Of a stretch of DNA of 64,000 nucleotides, positions 8,949 through 19,334 are shown piece after piece; within the stretch, counting starts at the first letter, position 1, and the number at the start of each line of letters is the position of its first letter. The position numbers and the translations under genes are program-made. Origin of the DNA: Lapillicoccus jejuensis (GTDB lineage Bacteria; Actinomycetota; Actinomycetes; Actinomycetales; Dermatophilaceae); contig NZ_VFMN01000001.1 in the NCBI RefSeq assembly GCF_006715055.1, positions 248,001 to 312,000 on the forward strand. Reading direction: 5' to 3'. A model generated the notes under the pieces. That model did no database searches. It was not told the origin of the DNA and saw only the letters and a program-made list of their open reading frames with translations.

Positions 8949-9682
8949 CCGCGGGTCGCACCCGGGTGCGCTGGTGGGGCGACCGCGACGCCGGACCCGT
9001 GGTGGCGCTCGTGCCCGGCCTCGGCCTGCCGTCGTACGTCGCCCCGACGGCGCGGGCGCTGGCCGCCCGCGGCTGGGCGTGCGCGGTCCTCGACCTGCCG
9101 GGGTTCGGCGCGCCGGGCGCGCTGGTCTGCGCGCCACAGGTCGAGCAGGTCGGCGCGGCGACGGCCGAGTGGACGCGGCGCCTCCCGCCGGGCCGTCCCC
9201 TGGTCCTGCTGGGGCACTCGACCGGCGCGCAGTCCGCGCTCGCCGCCGCGCTCGCCGTCCAGGACGAGCGACCGGACGCCGCGCTCGCCCTCGCCGGGCC
9301 GACGTTCGCGCCCGGGCAGCGGGGGCTGCTGCGGCTGGCCGCCGCCACCGCGACGGCGTACCGGGAGGACTCGCTGCGCGAGGCCGTCGTGCTCCCCGAG
9401 CTGCTGCGCGGTCACGCGCGGGTGGCGGCGTACGTCGTCTCCGGGGTGCGGGACCGCCCCGAGGAGCGGATCCGCGACCTGCGCCTGCCGCTGCTGCTCA
9501 CCGCCGGCCGCGCCGACACCTACGCCCCCGCCTCGTGGCTCGAGCAGCTGGCGTCCGCCGCGAGCGCGTCACCGCAGGTCGTCACCCGGCTGCTGGGCGG
9601 CTCGCACAACAACCTCTTCACCCACGGCGACGACCTGGCCGCCACGGTCGTGGGCACCGGACTTTATCGGGCGACCCGATAA
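8945..9682 (+). CDS. Alpha/beta hydrolase
   Basis: A 245-residue alpha/beta hydrolase. It has the nucleophile elbow GHSTGAQ (serine near residue 91), an oxyanion-side segment VPGLGLPS, and a late aspartate in TAGRADTYAP with the histidine in GGSHNNLF near the end. It starts at GTG 8945, overlapping the previous stop. Its last residues, YRATR, are supplied by a palindromic repeat element inserted at the junction with the convergent GNAT gene. Substrate is unknown. Confidence 0.82.
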   Translation: MTAGRTRVRWWGDRDAGPVVALVPGLGLPSYVAPTARALAARGWACAVLDLPGFGAPGALVCAPQVEQVGAATAEWTRRLPPGRPLVLLGHSTGAQSALAAALAVQDERPDAALALAGPTFAPGQRGLLRLAAATATAYREDSLREAVVLPELLRGHARVAAYVVSGVRDRPEERIRDLRLPLLLTAGRADTYAPASWLEQLASAASASPQVVTRLLGGSHNNLFTHGDDLAATVVGTGLYRATR

Positions 9683-9753
9683 CCGTGACCTTCGCCGGAC
9701 AACGGTTCTCCGGCAGAGGCTGACATTATCGGGTCGCCCGATAATGTCCGGTG
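9655..9753. repeat. 99-bp palindromic element with 28-bp terminal inverted repeats
   Basis: The ends at 9655-9682 and 9726-9753 are 28-bp inverted repeats with one mismatch. Each begins CACCGGAC and contains the 19-bp palindrome TTATCGGGCGACCCGATAA or its complement. The middle holds a smaller GCCGGA/TCCGGC stem. It sits between two convergent genes and supplies the final codons and TAA stop of both, so both proteins end in YRATR. It probably terminates transcription in both directions and may be a MITE- or REP-like repeat. Confidence 0.8.
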
Positions 9754-10778
9754 TCTCGCTGCCAGGACTGGGTGACGTACCGCGTCTGCCACCCCATCGA
9801 GCGGTAGAGGCCGTCGGCGGCGGTGGGGCTGTCGGCGTCGACCTCGAGGGCGACGCGGTCGCGGCCGCGCTCGGCGGCGTCGCGGATCATGGTGTGCAGC
9901 AACGCCTTCGCGACGCCGAGGCCGCGGGCGCGGCGGTGCACGCCGATGTAGTCGAGGTACGTGCCCTCCACGCCGGCGGCGTCGGCGGGCAGCACCGACG
10001 AGACGAGCGCGCCCCCGGCCATCGGGGCGCCGTCGACCTCGACGAGCGCGAGCCACCAGTGGTCCCAGCGGTGCCCGGGGTCCTCGCGCAGCCGCTGCGC
10101 GAACTCGGGGAACGACTCCCGGTAGGAGCCCCAGTGGTCCTCGAACGACTCCTCGAGGACGCGGTGCACGGCCTGCAGGTCCTCGGCGACGGGCAGCGTC
10201 GTCCCGTCGGGCAGCTCGTGCACCCCGACCCGGCGGACGACGACCCCGGCGCGCGGGCCGGGCGGGTCCTCCCCCGCCGCGACCGGGCGGCCCATGTTGA
10301 GCCAGGTGCGCGTGCACGCGTAGCCGGCGGCCTCGAGCCAGCGCCGCTGCCGCTCGTCGCCCTCGTCGAGCAGGGCGTCGAGCCGGGTCCCGGCCAGGCC
10401 GCGCGCGGCGGCGTACTCGAGCCCGACGGTCTCCAGCCACGGCACGAGCCCGGCCGCGACCGCGTCGGCGTCAGGGTCCGGCAGGTCCGGGTCGACGGTC
10501 AGCTCGACGACGGTGCGGCCGGCGGCCCGGTCGTGCACGGTCGCCCACCCGCGCACCCGCCCGGCGGGGTCGACCGCGACGGCCTGCCGCCGGGTCCACG
10601 ACCCGCGCCCGAGCACCTCCGCGGTGACGGCGTCCGGGTCGGCGCTGCCGCTGCCGCGGTTCGCCGTACGGCGCGCCGTCCCCAGCGTCACGAGCGCCGG
10701 CAGGTCCTCCGGCGTGGGCACCCGCGCGGACCAGCCGTCGGGCAGCGCGGGCACGGGGTCGAGCGGGAGGGAGACCAT
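9726..10778 (-). CDS. GNAT acetyltransferase with two tandem GNAT domains
   Basis: A 350-residue protein with two GNAT folds. The N-terminal half includes VRGWATVHDRAAGRTVVELTVDP and looks degenerate. The C-terminal half carries the acetyl-CoA site GVHRRARGLGVAKALLH near residue 292, followed by GLYRSMGW. This architecture resembles mycothiol synthase-like and other tandem GNATs, but the substrate is not clear. The start at ATG 10778 (MVSLPLDPVP) lies 18 bp after the DUF2207 stop, so they are probably co-transcribed. The last residues come from the palindromic repeat. Confidence 0.82.
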   Translation of the reverse strand: MVSLPLDPVPALPDGWSARVPTPEDLPALVTLGTARRTANRGSGSADPDAVTAEVLGRGSWTRRQAVAVDPAGRVRGWATVHDRAAGRTVVELTVDPDLPDPDADAVAAGLVPWLETVGLEYAAARGLAGTRLDALLDEGDERQRRWLEAAGYACTRTWLNMGRPVAAGEDPPGPRAGVVVRRVGVHELPDGTTLPVAEDLQAVHRVLEESFEDHWGSYRESFPEFAQRLREDPGHRWDHWWLALVEVDGAPMAGGALVSSVLPADAAGVEGTYLDYIGVHRRARGLGVAKALLHTMIRDAAERGRDRVALEVDADSPTAADGLYRSMGWQTRYVTQSWQRDTGHYRATR

Positions 10779-10795
10779 CGCCCCATTCTCCCCGG

Positions 10796-12736
10796 TCACC
10801 AGGACCCGGAGCTGCTCCCGCCCACGCCGCCGCCGCCGAAGGACCCGCCACCGAAACCGCTGCCCCCGGAGGACCCGGACGTGGCCGTCGCCGCGAAGGT
10901 GCCGTTCGCGCTCGAGGCGAAGTCGCCGGCGCCGTCGGCGATGCGGGTGAAGTCGGGGAACCCGCCGCCGCTCCACAGGTACCAGGAGGGCATGAGCAGC
11001 GGCTGCCCGGCGGCGGCCGCCGCCTCGGCGACCTGCTGGAAGGTCCGGGCCCAGCGGTCGGCGCAGCCGAAGACGATGGCGTAGGGCAGGTAGCGGCTGA
11101 AGACCGACTGGGCCTCCTCGAACCGGATCTGGTCCGCCTCGGCCGTCTCGAGGTACTCCTTGAAGCCGAGGGCCTGCGCGGTGACGGCGGAGCCCTCCGC
11201 GGTGCGCGCCGCCATCCGCTTGCCGAGGACCCGGAAGACGACGCCGGCCAGGATCAGACCGACGCCGAGCACGACGCCCGAGGGGACGCCGAGGTCGAAC
11301 CCACCCGACCGGTCGATGGCGTAGGTGGCGGCGCCGAGGGCGAAGAGCGAGACGACGCCGGCGCCGATGAGCACGAAGCCGAGCGCCTGCCACCCGGCGC
11401 GCTGCGACTGCGGCGACCGACGGAACCAGCCCCGTTGGACGACCTCGTCGTACATCTCGCGCTTGGCCGCGCCGAGGGTCGAGGCGAAGTGGTACTTCAG
11501 GTCCGAGAGCCGCACCGGGTTCGACGTCGCGAACAGGCCCTCCAGCACGGTCGACTCGTAACGGGTCAGCGGCGGCTGGGCCGGGTCGGGGACGAGCCGG
11601 GTCAGCTCCCAGTCGGTGCGCGAGAAGGCCCCGCCCCTGCTCGTCTCCTCGATCCGCAGGTAGCCGCGGACGGCGAGGTCGATGACCGTCGCCGACACGT
11701 CGACGGTGTCCGCGCTCTCGTCCCACAGCACGCCGACCATGCCGGGTTGCACCCCGGCCGGCGGCGTGAACTGCACGGCGACGACGGGGGCGGCGCCTCC
11801 GCGCACGACGGGTGCCGGCCCGGTCGCGCCGGTCGCCGCCGGCGACCCCGGGGTCAGGCCGGGCGTGAGGCCGGCGTACCGCTCGTCGCGGCCGCGGGTG
11901 GCGACGAGGGTGCCCATGAGGCCGAGCGCGAGGAGCGGCACGAGGACGCCGCCGCCGAGCGCGAGACCGCTGAGCACCTTCGCCTGCTGCGGGCTGTACC
12001 CGCTCGTGCCCTGGCGCAGGTCCGGCGTGATGGTGCCGAACCCGGTCCGCGGCAGGCTGGTGGCGATCGTGACGTCCTCGCCGGAGGCGACGTCGGTCGC
12101 GGCGAACCGGGCGGTCGTCCCGGCGTCCTGCGTCGCGCACGGGGTGCCCTCGCCCTGCCCGAGGGTGCACCGGGCCTGGGTCACGCTCGTCCCGGACGGA
12201 CCGGAGACGCTGATGCTCAGCCGGTCCTTCGGGACGCTGTCGTCCTTGAAGACGTTGTAGAACAGCTCGACGTGGTCGCTGAACGCGTTCATCACGTGCG
12301 CCAGGTGGTAGCGCACGACGTACTGCTGGGTGCCGTCCACCGTCCTGTCCGCGTCGCCGACCCGGATCCGCTGCACCGACCCCTCGTCCTGCACCGCGAC
12401 GTCGGCGGCCGCTCCGGTCGGGCTGCTGGCCGTGACGTCGGAGAGGTCGTAGTAGCGGTAGGTGTCGACGTCGGAGCCCTCCACCGCCTGCCGGGTGACG
12501 ACGGAGCGGAAGATCCCGTGGTGCTCGCCCGGGCCGAAGACGTACGTGATCCGCTCGGTGAAGGTCGCGCCGCCCTCGGCGTCGAGGACGATGTCGACGG
12601 CCACGTCGCTCATCCGGTCCTCGCCGGAGGCGGCCGAGCCGACCGAGCCGACCGCGGCCGCCGTACCGGTGGCGGGGAGCAGGAGCAGGAGGAGCGCCGC
12701 GCCGACCACCGCGAGGAGGGCGCGGGCGCGGGTCAC
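10796..12736 (-). CDS. DUF2207 domain-containing membrane protein
   Basis: A 646-residue protein with an N-terminal signal segment ([19 protein letters not shown]), an extracytoplasmic DUF2207 domain with typical [20 protein letters not shown], a central membrane segment ([22 protein letters not shown]), and a second pair of membrane segments near residue 460. The C terminus is a low-complexity Gly/Ser tail ([14 protein letters not shown]), also typical of the family. The start is GTG 12736, which overlaps the smpB stop as GTGA. Function is unknown. Confidence 0.88.
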   Translation of the reverse strand: MTRARALLAVVGAALLLLLLPATGTAAAVGSVGSAASGEDRMSDVAVDIVLDAEGGATFTERITYVFGPGEHHGIFRSVVTRQAVEGSDVDTYRYYDLSDVTASSPTGAAADVAVQDEGSVQRIRVGDADRTVDGTQQYVVRYHLAHVMNAFSDHVELFYNVFKDDSVPKDRLSISVSGPSGTSVTQARCTLGQGEGTPCATQDAGTTARFAATDVASGEDVTIATSLPRTGFGTITPDLRQGTSGYSPQQAKVLSGLALGGGVLVPLLALGLMGTLVATRGRDERYAGLTPGLTPGSPAATGATGPAPVVRGGAAPVVAVQFTPPAGVQPGMVGVLWDESADTVDVSATVIDLAVRGYLRIEETSRGGAFSRTDWELTRLVPDPAQPPLTRYESTVLEGLFATSNPVRLSDLKYHFASTLGAAKREMYDEVVQRGWFRRSPQSQRAGWQALGFVLIGAGVVSLFALGAATYAIDRSGGFDLGVPSGVVLGVGLILAGVVFRVLGKRMAARTAEGSAVTAQALGFKEYLETAEADQIRFEEAQSVFSRYLPYAIVFGCADRWARTFQQVAEAAAAAGQPLLMPSWYLWSGGGFPDFTRIADGAGDFASSANGTFAATATSGSSGGSGFGGGSFGGGGVGGSSSGSW

Positions 12737-13203
12737 CGGTGCTCCCGCACGCTCATCGCCCTCTCCGCCTCGCGGCGGTCCTGCCGCTCGCGCAGCGCGT
12801 GGCGCTTGTCGTAGAGCTTCTTGCCGGTGGCGATGGCGATCTCCACCTTGGCCCGGCCGTCCTTGAAGTAGACCTGCAGCGGCACGATCGTGCGTCCGCT
12901 CTCGCGGGTCGCCGCGTCGATCTTGTCGAGCTCGACCTTGTGCAGCAGCAGCTTGCGGCGCCGCCGGGGGGCGTGGTTGGTCCAGGTGCCCTGCGTGTAC
13001 TCGGGGATGTGCACGCCCTCGAGCCACAGCTCACCGCCGGTGAACTGGGCGAACCCGTCGACGAGCGAGCACCGGCCGGCACGCAGCGCCTTGACCTCGG
13101 TGCCCCACAGCGCGAGGCCTGCCTCGTAGGTGTCCCCGATGAGGTAGTCGTGCCGGGCCTTGCGGTTGCTCGCGACGACCTTGCGCCCCTGTTCCTTGAC
13201 CAC
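12733..13203 (-). CDS. smpB: SsrA-binding protein SmpB
   Basis: SmpB (156 residues) binds tmRNA and delivers it to stalled ribosomes. It shows the conserved core [32 protein letters not shown] and [12 protein letters not shown], and the basic tail [14 protein letters not shown] that enters the mRNA channel. It starts at GTG 13203 (VVKEQGRK). It follows the M23 peptidase, and the ftsE-ftsX-M23-smpB order is common in actinobacteria. Its RNA partner ssrA is at 1406-1773. Confidence 0.96.
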   Translation of the reverse strand: MVKEQGRKVVASNRKARHDYLIGDTYEAGLALWGTEVKALRAGRCSLVDGFAQFTGGELWLEGVHIPEYTQGTWTNHAPRRRRKLLLHKVELDKIDAATRESGRTIVPLQVYFKDGRAKVEIAIATGKKLYDKRHALRERQDRREAERAMSVREHR

Positions 13204-13271
13204 CCCCCGAGGTTACCGGTCGGGGTGGCCGCGCCCCGCCTGCGTTTCCGCCGGCGACGCCGACCGGTGGC

Positions 13272-14570
13272 TCAGGACAGCCACGTCATGGGGTTGACGA
13301 ACGAGCCGTTCTCGAGGGTCTCGAAGTGCAGGTGGCAGCCGGTGGAGTAGCCCGTCGTGCCCGAGTAGGCGATGAGCTGGCCGCGGCTGACGTGGCCGCC
13401 GGTGACGACGAAGCGGCTGAGGTGGTTGTACGTCGACGCGAGGTCGACGCCGCTGACGATGCCGTGGTCGATGACGATCCGGTTGCCGTCGCCGCCGCCC
13501 CAGCCGGCGCTGAGGACGGTGCCGTCGGCGGCCGCGTAGACGGGGGTGCCGCAGGCCATCCCGAAGTCGGTGCCGGTGTGCAGCTTCCACACGTGCAGGA
13601 TCGGGTGGAACCGCAGCCCGAAGGGCGAGGTGATCGGCGCGCTGCCGGGGCGGCTGAGGAAGCCGGTGCCGCCCTGCACGGCGACGTACGCGCCCTTGGC
13701 GCGTGCCGCCGCGGCGGCCGCGGCGGCGCGGCGGGCCTGCTCGACGAGCATGGCCTGCAGCCGGGCCTGGTCGGCCTGCGCCGCGGCGAGGCGCCCCTGC
13801 TCGGCGGCCTTCTGCGCGTTGAGCGCGGCGAGCTGGCTGCGCTCGGTGGCCACCAGCCGGTCGAGCGACGCCTTCGCCGAGGCGGCGTCCTCGCGCGCGG
13901 TCGTCGCCGCCGCGAGCGCCTGCTGGGCCTGCACCTTGAGGGCGGCGATCTGGGCGCGGACGGAGGTGAGGTACGCCTTCTGGGCCGCGTCCTCGGCGCG
14001 CGCGTTCTGCAGGTCGGTGATGGCCGAGTTGGTCAGCGACGTCACGGTGTCGGCCATGACGAGCCGGTCGGCGAAGTCGCCGGCCGACTGGGTGCCGAGC
14101 GCGACCGCGAGCTGGGAGTCCCCGCCGCCCTGGAAGACGTCGGCGGCGAAGCCGTCGAGGGCGTCCTGGGTCTGCTGGAGCTGCGCGGCGTTCTGCTGCT
14201 GCTGCTCGACGGCCCGGGCCTCGTTGGCCTGGGCGACCGACAGCTGCGCCGCGACGGCGTCGTTGCGCTGCTGCGCGGCCCGCTCGAGCGCCGACGCCGT
14301 GTCGAGCTTCTTCTGCGCGGCGGGCAGCTGCGCGGCGGTCGCGTTGTACGCCTTCCAGGCCCCGACGAGCTGACCGGAGATGTCCTCCAGCGCGTTCGCG
14401 GCGGCGGCGGCGCGCTGGTCGGCCGCCTTCTTGTCGTCGCCGGTGTCGGCCGAGCCGGCCTGCGGGGCGACGACGCCGAGCACCGCCGCGCCGAGCACCG
14501 CGGCGGCCACCGCGGCGGTGCGCCGCCGGACCGTCGACCTCACGGACGCCGTGCGTCCCGCGCGCCCCAC
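13272..14570 (-). CDS. M23 peptidase with N-terminal coiled coil (FtsEX-linked murein hydrolase)
   Basis: A 432-residue secreted protein. Residues 1-45 form an Arg-rich signal peptide (RRRTAAVAAAVLGAAVLGVVA), residues 45-290 a long Ala/Gln coiled coil, and the C-terminal 110 residues an M23 domain with zinc ligands in HTGTDF near residue 330 and HLHF near residue 412. The coiled-coil-plus-M23 layout and its position 2 bp after ftsX resemble EnvC- or RipC-type hydrolases driven by FtsEX. It probably cleaves peptidoglycan at the septum. The start is GTG 14570. Confidence 0.88.
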   Translation of the reverse strand: MGRAGRTASVRSTVRRRTAAVAAAVLGAAVLGVVAPQAGSADTGDDKKAADQRAAAAANALEDISGQLVGAWKAYNATAAQLPAAQKKLDTASALERAAQQRNDAVAAQLSVAQANEARAVEQQQQNAAQLQQTQDALDGFAADVFQGGGDSQLAVALGTQSAGDFADRLVMADTVTSLTNSAITDLQNARAEDAAQKAYLTSVRAQIAALKVQAQQALAAATTAREDAASAKASLDRLVATERSQLAALNAQKAAEQGRLAAAQADQARLQAMLVEQARRAAAAAAAARAKGAYVAVQGGTGFLSRPGSAPITSPFGLRFHPILHVWKLHTGTDFGMACGTPVYAAADGTVLSAGWGGGDGNRIVIDHGIVSGVDLASTYNHLSRFVVTGGHVSRGQLIAYSGTTGYSTGCHLHFETLENGSFVNPMTWLS

Positions 14571-14572
14571 CG

Positions 14573-15481
14573 TCAGACCCTCAGGTAGCGACGCAGGGTG
14601 GTCCCGGAGGTGAGCACGGCCAGCAGCACCACCCCCGCGACGACGTACGGGGCGATGGACACGACGTCGGCCGTGCCGATGAAGGCGGTGTCGGTGAGCG
14701 CCTTGCTGAGGTAGCCCGCGACGCCGTACTGCACCGTCGCCCAGAGCAGCCCGACCGCGAGACCGGCGCCCACGATGGAGGCGACCACCGTCTCCATGAT
14801 GAACGGCAGCTGGATCGTGAGGTTGCTGGCGCCGACGAGCCGCATGATCCCGGTCTCGCGCCGTCGGCTGAAGGCGTTCTGCCGGATCGTCGTGGCCATG
14901 AGCAGCGCGGCGCACAGCACCATGAGGACCGCGAGGGTGATCGCCGCCCACGACACGACGTTCATGAAGGTGAAGAACTTGTTGAGCAGCTGCTTCTGGT
15001 CCTGCACCTTGCCCACGCCCGGCGCCCCGTCGAACGAGGACGCGATGACGTCGAACTTGTCCGGGTCGGTGAGCGAGACGCGGTAGGAGTCGGCGAACGC
15101 GCGCTCGGTGGCCTGGTCCCCCAGCGGGCTGTTGCGGAACTGTTCCTTGAAGCGCGCGTAGGCCTGCGCCTGCGACTCGTAGTAGACGTCCTTGACCAGC
15201 GGCTTCATCTGGTCGAGCTGGGCCTTGATCGCCGCCTTCTGCTGCGGCGTCGTGGCCGTGTCCGCGCAGGAGGGGTAGAGCGACTTGTCGACGCACAGGA
15301 AGATCGAGACCTGCACCCGGTCGTACCAGTAGTCCTTCATGGTGTCGACCTGGCGCTGCGCGAGCAGGCCGAGGCCGAGCAGGAACATCGAGATCATCGT
15401 CACGAGGACGACCGAGACCGCCATGGAGACGTTGCGGCGCAGGCCGCCGACGATCTCGCCGAGCATGAAGGTGAGGCGCAT
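14573..15481 (-). CDS. ftsX: Cell division permease FtsX
   Basis: FtsX (302 residues) is the membrane subunit of the FtsEX complex. The first membrane segment is SMAVSVVLVTMISMFLLGLGL near residue 20. A roughly 140-residue external domain follows, with a cysteine pair in FLCVDKSLYPSC. Three more membrane segments lie in the C-terminal half, including the RRRETGIMRLVGAS loop. The ATG at 15481 lies 28 bp after the ftsE stop. The external domain would contact the M23 hydrolase encoded next. Confidence 0.95.
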   Translation of the reverse strand: MRLTFMLGEIVGGLRRNVSMAVSVVLVTMISMFLLGLGLLAQRQVDTMKDYWYDRVQVSIFLCVDKSLYPSCADTATTPQQKAAIKAQLDQMKPLVKDVYYESQAQAYARFKEQFRNSPLGDQATERAFADSYRVSLTDPDKFDVIASSFDGAPGVGKVQDQKQLLNKFFTFMNVVSWAAITLAVLMVLCAALLMATTIRQNAFSRRRETGIMRLVGASNLTIQLPFIMETVVASIVGAGLAVGLLWATVQYGVAGYLSKALTDTAFIGTADVVSIAPYVVAGVVLLAVLTSGTTLRRYLRV

Positions 15482-15508
15482 GAGGGGTTCTCCGGGTGGG
15501 GCGGGCGG

Positions 15509-16411
<903 letters not shown>

Positions 16412-16600
16412 CGGCGGCCTCACGGCTTCGAACGGGGGACGGGCGCGCGCGCTCGTCGTCCGTCACAGCGACCACACGCGCCTCAGCAGGCTACGGGCGG
16501 ACCCTGTGATCGGTGGGCACCGACGCGCGACCGGCGTGGCGGGGCGTCGAACGGGGCGTCGTACGGGCTGGTCGTGCGGGCGGGTCGGACGGGCGCTCGG

Positions 16601-17722
16601 TCAGCCGCGGGCGGCGGCCTTCTCCTGCTCGATGCGCCAGCGGATGCCAGCCTCGATGAACCCGTCGATGTCGCCGTCGAACACGGCGGTCGGGTTGCCG
16701 GTCTCGACCTCGGTGCGCAGGTCCTTGACCATCTGGTACGGCTGCAGGACGTAGGAGCGCATCTGGTCGCCCCAGCTGGCCTTGATGTCGCCGGCCATCT
16801 CCTTCTTCGCCGCGTCCTCCTCGGCCTTGCGCACGAGCAGCAGGCGGGACTGGAGGACGCGCAGGGCGGCGGCGCGGTTCTGGATCTGGCTCTTCTCGTT
16901 CTGCATCGAGACGACGATCCCGGTGGGGATGTGCGTCATCCGGACCGCGGAGTCGGTCGTGTTGACCGACTGGCCGCCGGGGCCGGAGGAGCGGAAGACG
17001 TCGACCTTGATCTCGTTCTCGGGGATCTCGATGGAGTCGTCGGACTCGATGAGCGGGATGACCTCGACCGCGGCGAAGGAGGTCTGCCGGCGGCCCTGGT
17101 TGTCGAACGGGCTGATCCGCACGAGGCGGTGCGTGCCGGCCTCCACGGTGAGGTGGCCGAAGGCGTAGGGCACGTTGACCTCGAAGGTGGCCGACTTCAG
17201 GCCCGCCTCCTCGGCGTAGGAGGTGTCCATGACCTTGGTCGGGTAGTCGTGCCGCTCGGCCCAGCGCAGGTACATCCGCATGAGCATCTCGGCGAAGTCG
17301 GCGGCGTCGACGCCGCCGGCGCCCGCGCGGATCGTCACGACGGCCTCGCGCTCGTCGTACTCCCCCGACAGCAGCGTGCGCACCTCGAGCTCACCGACGG
17401 CCTTCTGCAGCGAGGCCAGCTCGCGCTCGGCCTCGGCCATCGTCTCGGCGTCGCCGCCGTCCTCGGTGCCCATCTCGACGAGGACCTCGAGGTCCTCGAT
17501 GCGCTGGTCCATCCCGAGGACGCGGTCACGCTCGGCGTTGGCGCGCGAGAGGGCGGAGGTGACCTGCTGCGCGTGCTCCGGGTCGTCCCACAGGTCCTGC
17601 GCGGAGGCCTGCTGCTCCAGGTCGCCGATCCGGCGCTCGAGCTGCGACAGGTCGGTCACCTGCCGGACCGACTCCATGGTCGCCCGCAGGCTCTTGATCT
17701 CTTCGGGGAAGTCGACGGCCAC
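16601..17722 (-). CDS. prfB: Peptide chain release factor 2
   Basis: RF2 (373 residues) terminates translation at UGA and UAA. The catalytic GGQ loop is [17 protein letters not shown] near residue 243, and the N-terminal helical domain begins [16 protein letters not shown]. The gene reads through in one frame. I see no internal UGA-type programmed frameshift near codon 25, unlike E. coli. It starts at the GTG at 17722. It lies upstream of ftsE on the same strand, with a 189-bp gap. Confidence 0.96.
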   Translation of the reverse strand: MAVDFPEEIKSLRATMESVRQVTDLSQLERRIGDLEQQASAQDLWDDPEHAQQVTSALSRANAERDRVLGMDQRIEDLEVLVEMGTEDGGDAETMAEAERELASLQKAVGELEVRTLLSGEYDEREAVVTIRAGAGGVDAADFAEMLMRMYLRWAERHDYPTKVMDTSYAEEAGLKSATFEVNVPYAFGHLTVEAGTHRLVRISPFDNQGRRQTSFAAVEVIPLIESDDSIEIPENEIKVDVFRSSGPGGQSVNTTDSAVRMTHIPTGIVVSMQNEKSQIQNRAAALRVLQSRLLLVRKAEEDAAKKEMAGDIKASWGDQMRSYVLQPYQMVKDLRTEVETGNPTAVFDGDIDGFIEAGIRWRIEQEKAAARG

Positions 17723-17768
17723 GATCGGTCAGCCTACGGCAGCGTGGACGACCGTCCCGACGGGCAGG

Positions 17769-18248
17769 ATGGCCCGCGTGAGCGACCTCTCCCCCGACCC
17801 GGAGCGCTTCGTCACCGCCCAGGACGAGCACGGCACGTACGACGCCGCCCTCGCCGAGCTGCGCCGCGGCCGCAAGACGAGCCACTGGATGTGGTTCGTC
17901 CTGCCCCAGCTGCTAGGGCTCGGGCAGAGCGCGATGGCGCAGCGGTACGGCGTCCGCGGGCTCGCCGAGGCGCGCGCCTACCTCGCCCACCCGGTCCTCG
18001 GGCCGCGGCTGCGCGAGTGCGGCGAGGCGCTGCTCGCCCTCGGCACCTCGGACGTCGAGTCGGTGCTCGGCGGGATCGACGCGATGAAGCTGCGCTCGTC
18101 GATGACGCTCTTCGCGCACGCGGCGGACGGCGAGGCGGACGTGTTCCGTGCGGTGCTCGACCGGTTCTTCGACGGCGACGAGGACGAGGCGACGCTCGCG
18201 CTGCTGGATGGTCGGTCCGGCCTCAGTGGACGTGCTGCAACACCATGA
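17769..18248 (+). CDS. DUF1810 domain-containing protein
   Basis: A 159-residue protein that matches DUF1810 along its length. Hallmarks are PERFVTAQDEHGTYDAALAEL, the KTSHWMWFVLPQLLGLG block near residue 40, and SSMTLFAH near residue 113. The family's role is unknown; it is small, soluble and widespread. The ATG at 17769 is a good start. Its 3' end overlaps the convergent lipoprotein gene by 26 bp, so there is no room for a dedicated terminator. Confidence 0.9.
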   Translation: MARVSDLSPDPERFVTAQDEHGTYDAALAELRRGRKTSHWMWFVLPQLLGLGQSAMAQRYGVRGLAEARAYLAHPVLGPRLRECGEALLALGTSDVESVLGGIDAMKLRSSMTLFAHAADGEADVFRAVLDRFFDGDEDEATLALLDGRSGLSGRAATP

Positions 18249-19167
18249 GCCCGCGCTCGGCAAGGCTCGTGCTGCGCTCCGCTTCCTCGAGCAAACCTCC
18301 GGTCACCTCGAACCGGGACGGGTCGATCCTGCCGAAACGCGCCTCCAGCCCTGCGCCGATGCGGGCCTCGTCGTACTCGGCCACGGTCTGCCCGCAGCCA
18401 GCCGCGTCGCGGCCGTCGCCGAGGGCCGTCGAGACCGTCTTCAGCGTGACGCTGGCGTCCTGCTCGCTCACGTCCTTGGCGATCGAGTAGGCGGCCAAAC
18501 CGCACGTGGCGACGAGCCGGTAGGCGCTCCCTTTCGGCGGGGCTTCGGCTGCGACGTCGAGGGCCTTCTTGGTCAGCTCCTGCGGGTCCAACCGCGTCAC
18601 CAGTGCCTCGAGCTGGGCCGCGACGACCGTCCAGCGCTCGTCGATGTGCCACGCGACCTTGGACGGGGAGGCCCCGACCAGCGCCCCTTCGTACGGACCG
18701 AGCACGTCCGCCACACCTCCGTCGAGCCGCAGCGGGAGGAACACCGCGGGCTCGTCGGTGGCGTAATACGTGGTGACCTTGCCCGGCGCGGACACCGACC
18801 AGGCCGTCGTCCCGATGTTGTTCAGGTAGGTGCGCTGGCCGGTGTCATCGACGCAGGCACCGATCTCGTGGCCGAGCTCGGCCTCGGCCTCCACGGTGGT
18901 CACCATGGTCAAGGGGGTCCACGAGGTGGATCCCTCCCACCTGTCAGGAGGACACAGGTCCGCTGGCGTGTCGAAGGTGTAGGTCGGTGGGGTGGTCGTT
19001 GACGACGTCATCACGCGCGGGCCAAGAGGTGGGGGGCCTGCACCTTCGTCTCGTGCACCTCCACCGCCCGCGTCGTCGTCGCAGGCCGTCAGCAGGCTCG
19101 CGAGAACCAGACCGGCGCTGACGAGGACCGCACGACGAAAGCTGCAGCCTGGGGTGGGTCGACGCAT
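18223..19167 (-). CDS. Putative lipoprotein
   Basis: A 314-residue secreted protein. It has a basic N terminus (MRRPTPGCSFRRA), a hydrophobic core (VLVSAGLVLASLL), and a lipobox LLTAC with the lipidated cysteine at about residue 29, followed by an Asp/Gly-rich linker. Two or more further cysteines (ADLCPPDRW, IGACVDDTG, VATCGL, AAGCGQ) could form disulfides outside the membrane. The layout resembles actinobacterial DUF3558-type lipoproteins, but this is a weak resemblance. It is monocistronic and convergent with the DUF1810 gene. Confidence 0.75.
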   Translation of the reverse strand: MRRPTPGCSFRRAVLVSAGLVLASLLTACDDDAGGGGARDEGAGPPPLGPRVMTSSTTTPPTYTFDTPADLCPPDRWEGSTSWTPLTMVTTVEAEAELGHEIGACVDDTGQRTYLNNIGTTAWSVSAPGKVTTYYATDEPAVFLPLRLDGGVADVLGPYEGALVGASPSKVAWHIDERWTVVAAQLEALVTRLDPQELTKKALDVAAEAPPKGSAYRLVATCGLAAYSIAKDVSEQDASVTLKTVSTALGDGRDAAGCGQTVAEYDEARIGAGLEARFGRIDPSRFEVTGGLLEEAERSTSLAERGLMVLQHVH

Positions 19168-19334
19168 GGTGTCCTCCGCCGCGGAGTGGTGATCGCGTCA
19201 GCGTGGCACCGTGACCCCACGTGCGGGGCCATGTCGCACGCCCGACCGGCGCGTGCACGGCACCACATCACCGCAGGCCGGGCGAATCGCCCGGCGGACG
19301 ATGACCACGAGGCTCGCGAGGGTAGGTCCTCGTC

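Noticed and set aside
16601-17722. Programmed frameshift in prfB
   Set aside because: The gene reads continuously from its start, with no in-frame UGA near codon 25.
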